From Taudactylus pleione (lineage: Eukaryota > Chordata > Amphibia > Anura > Myobatrachidae), in assembly GCA_031769625.1 (NCBI GenBank), contig JAUIMM010000200.1, forward strand, positions 49,126,001-49,190,000: a stretch of DNA of 64,000 nucleotides, written 5' to 3'. The notes below the pieces were generated by a model. The model had not been told where the DNA came from. It did not search any database and was given only the letters and a program-made list of their open reading frames with translations. Positions 61,680 through 64,000 of this stretch are shown here, in pieces. The position numbers and the translations under genes are program-made. Every line of letters begins with the position of its first letter. The first letter of the stretch is position 1.

Positions 61680-62697
61680 GTTCTATGGCAGACTCTATGA
61701 GGTTATCTATTGTAAGTCCCCGCCAGCCAGGCTGTGAGGTCTGAACCCGAGTTTTTAAATTCTCTTTTAACCTATCCATTAATATCGTGACTATCATTCC
61801 CCTGTGGTGAATGCTATCTTTAATCTCTTCTATCCCAGTGTACTGGGTGATAGCCTGCAGAGCCCGGTCGCAATATTCTTCTGCAGTTTCACTCTCTTTT
61901 TGTTTGATTGTGAAGATTTTGTTCCAGTTAACTACTACTGGAAAATATACACCCAATTGAGTCACAATGCAGGAAATGTTACCTTGGTTTACTTGGTTTG
62001 TTAAGGGAACGTCGCCATCCAATACACAGTCCGTGATAAATTTTGTCACGTCGGTATTGCGTGGCAGGCAGGCCCTTAACACCACACGCCAATCTTTATT
62101 TGTGGGCTCATGAGAACTACCCAAATTTCTCAAAAATCTTTGACATTTGGCTAAATCTTTTTTTGGATCAGGGAAATCATTTATGATGGAATTTAGTTCT
62201 GCCCTTGTCCATGGACAATGCATCACTACTTCCCTCGTGGGTACTATACCGTTTGCATCCGCATTTCCATTCGGAACAGTTATTGTCCGAATGGGATGCA
62301 GACCGGCAGCGCTGCTACCTCTGACCTGGTTACCTGGATGGGGGTTTAATCTGCTGCTGCTACGTATGGTATTAACAACTTCCTCAATGGGTGCAGAGTG
62401 TATTAACACTTCCCTTGCTGTTACCGATGGAGAAGGCGGCACCACCCGTGATTGTGGTGATGCAGCATCTATCATTTGCACAGCATGGGAAATGGCAGAC
62501 ATTACAATAGGCTCATCTTCTACATCATAAACATATTCTTTATGGTTACTTAAGAGGGGGTACAAATTACTTGTTAAATTTTTATTGGTATTTTTGGTAA
62601 CTGTACTTGCACCTCCTTCCACATAAGGTGGGGGGAGGTGAGCGTGAACTGCTGGCAATACTCTCCACAACGCTACTTTGCCGCACGTGCGGGCCAA
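61663..62697 (-). pseudogene. Gag capsid frame, 344 codons
   Basis: The proline-rich N-terminal part is followed by CPWTRAELNSIINDFPDPKK, which fits the start of class I capsids. The C-terminal part KQKESETAEEYCDRALQAI then DRLKENLKTRVQTSQPGW fits the gammaretroviral capsid end. A frameshift near a G-run at about 62630 separates it from upstream gag. Confidence 0.85.
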
Positions 62698-62881
62698 TTT
62701 GCGGCTCGCCCGTATTGCAACTCAGCGTCGTGGATGTATTTTCTGGCAATGCGTTCGCAACGCTAGTTTGCGTCGTTTGCATATTTTTAAGCCAAGCATC
62801 TCCTTCATGCTGCCATATTTTTAAACATTCAAAATACTTAATCTTTTTCTCTCGGGATCGCACCATACTGATCCTGGACAA
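62582..62881 (-). pseudogene. Gag matrix/linker piece
   Basis: The frame starts REKKIKYFECLKIWQHEGDA and goes on into Ser/Thr/Pro-rich sequence. It continues the matrix frame after a shift in an A-run near 62850. Confidence 0.65.
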
Positions 62882-63080
62882 TATCTAACACATTTTTGTC
62901 AAAACTACCAATTCTGGGAAACGGTCTAACACTCTTTCTCGTCATATTAAACCATATATCACAATACCTTATTGCATAAGTACCATACTTGGTATGCATG
63001 ATACGATGGGCCGACCCGATCGGCGCTTCCATTAGCAGCACATCATTGCCTAACATTTCTACTGTTTGCGTGGCTCCCAT
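62838..63080 (-). pseudogene. Gag matrix N-terminus
   Basis: The ATG at 63080 starts MGATQTVEML. Gly2 could be myristoylated, as is usual for retroviral matrix. The frame is lost after 80 codons by a shift in an A-run. Confidence 0.7.
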
Positions 63081-63930
63081 TCTGAGACAACTCCTACACT
63101 TTTCAATAAAAATTTAAGCTGGTGAAAGACAATCAAGATACTTTCACTTACCTGTGAACGATTTAAGTCGGCGGCGTCCACACACCTGGATAAAATTTGA
63201 TAAGGCAACTTCCACACCTAGATAAGTTTTGAAACAGGCAACTTCCAGACCCGGATAAGCTTTAGTAAGGTAACTTCCAGACCTATGAGAGTTTATATGT
63301 CGGCCACTCTCACGCACCTCTATACAACAAAGACAACATGTACACCTGCTACTGTGTTTAGAACGGTAAAGCTGCTTACCGAGCGACTAGGCTAACCCTT
63401 GCACCTAGCCCTTAAGGATCATACGGTACCCTTAACTTTAGGGAATAAATTACCCCTACCAACAATACACTCACTATTACACACTTTTTCCTGCGCAGAA
63501 AATAAACGTTAACCCAGATATTGGTAGATTGAACAAAGCCATTGAGGTTTACATTTTTTTTTCTAACACGTGGCAGCAGAACCGGAAGTGCGTATACGCT
63601 ATTGTGCGATCGGCCGCATACACAATTATGCGACTACCACACAAGCGTATAATTACTTTTTTAACTGCGTACGCAAAAATGCGTTTTAGCTGCGTACGCA
63701 ATACTGCAGCACCCCTCTAAACACAAGGTTCTATCAACAGAGGACAAAAAAACTTTTTTTTTTTTCTCTCTTCTCCCTGGATTCTAATCAGCGCTTCCTC
63801 TACACAATAACCGGCAGTACGCTCTCAGCAACACTGTGGTAATGAAAGACTAATGCGTCTCTCAAAAGGCGCCTCCACCCTTTTGCTGAGAGAGGACTGA
63901 CCGAGTGTTATCGTGTATCAGATAGTGTGA
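63081..63930 (-). other. Proviral leader (packaging and splice-donor region)
   Basis: About 850 bp separate the primer-binding site from the gag start. No frame of note. A - strand splice donor for env is expected here; CAGGTAAGTG on the - strand near 63145-63155 is a candidate. Confidence 0.6.
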
Positions 63931-63948
63931 TAAACCTATGAGCCCCCA
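63931..63948 (-). other. Primer-binding site, tRNA-Pro-like in its first nine bases
   Basis: The - strand reads TGGGGGCTCATAGGTTTA two bases after the LTR. The first nine bases equal the tRNA-Pro site used by murine leukaemia viruses, and the next nine differ from it. Confidence 0.65.
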
Positions 63949-63950
63949 AC

Positions 63951-64000
63951 TGTTGAATCGTCAGTATTAACCTTTAATACATTCCTGCCTATAAACCTCT
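63951..64000 (-). repeat. 5' LTR, first 50 bases at the window edge
   Basis: TGTTGAATCGTCAGTATTAA and the following sequence match the outer end of the 3' LTR at 53946 with a few differences. The rest lies beyond the window. Confidence 0.92.

Larger units (their letters stand above)
53946..64000 (-). mobile_element. Endogenous retrovirus, class I (gamma/epsilon-like), - strand, cut by window edge
   Basis: Read on the - strand the order is 5' LTR (from the right edge to 63951), primer-binding site, leader, gag, protease, reverse transcriptase/RNase H, integrase, env, polypurine tract and 3' LTR (55338-53946). The CCHC nucleocapsid box, MLV-like RNase H, GPY-type integrase end and CXXC motif in SU point to class I. 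Frameshifts occur in gag (at least three), at the protease/RT border, in RT, in IN and in env, so it cannot be autonomous. Confidence 0.93.

Overview
The window is vertebrate nuclear DNA, most probably from a frog. The reasons are one ordinary vertebrate gene split into 15 visible exons with GT-AG introns, AT-rich introns loaded with Tc1/mariner elements, foldback MITEs whose ends read like those common in anuran genomes, a DIRS-type retrotransposon and retroviral remnants. Species cannot be fixed from the sequence alone.

The only host gene I can support is the 3' three quarters of brain-type glycogen phosphorylase (pygb) on the + strand, from 2683 to a stop codon at 40913, with a likely poly(A) signal at 42062. 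The 15 exons splice in phase into 623 codons. Taking the 843-residue vertebrate enzyme as the yardstick, they cover residues 221 to the end, so the first five exons and the promoter lie left of the window. The pyridoxal-phosphate lysine and the PYGB-type C-terminus are both present.

The introns are a transposon record. They hold four copies of one Tc1-like family (1-1177, 17331-18576, 32017-33661, 37761-39398; the third has an open 345-codon transposase), a different Tc1-like element carrying two nested insertions (14903-17156), an internally deleted Tc1-like copy (28063-28761), a decayed DIRS retrotransposon (19549-25301), a pogo/Tigger-like MITE, a hAT MITE with a perfect 8-bp target duplication in the last intron, and about ten MITEs with GGTGCATACACAC-type or GGGCCTGATTCA-type ends.

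Downstream of pygb (42-64 kb) I see no host gene. This part holds more MITEs, a rearranged and a truncated copy of the Tc1 family seen at 28 kb, another internally deleted Tc1-like element (53278-53880), the wreck of an old provirus on the + strand (about 45.95-50.0 kb), and a younger but frameshifted provirus on the - strand (53946 to beyond the right edge). That provirus has a complete 3' LTR, polypurine tract, env, pol, protease, gag, primer-binding site and the first 50 bases of the 5' LTR. Domain types (CCHC nucleocapsid, DTG protease, MLV-like RNase H, GPY-type integrase tail, CXXC in SU) place it with class I (gamma/epsilon-like) retroviruses. It is broken in gag, pol and env, and its RT active site reads YVDN.

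The most interesting signals are mechanistic: three Tc1-like copies of two families each carry an inverted duplication at an internal rearrangement; two copies of one family share loss of the first catalytic Asp; and a perfect 69-bp inverted repeat closes the DIRS region. I found nothing that I would call a new gene system.
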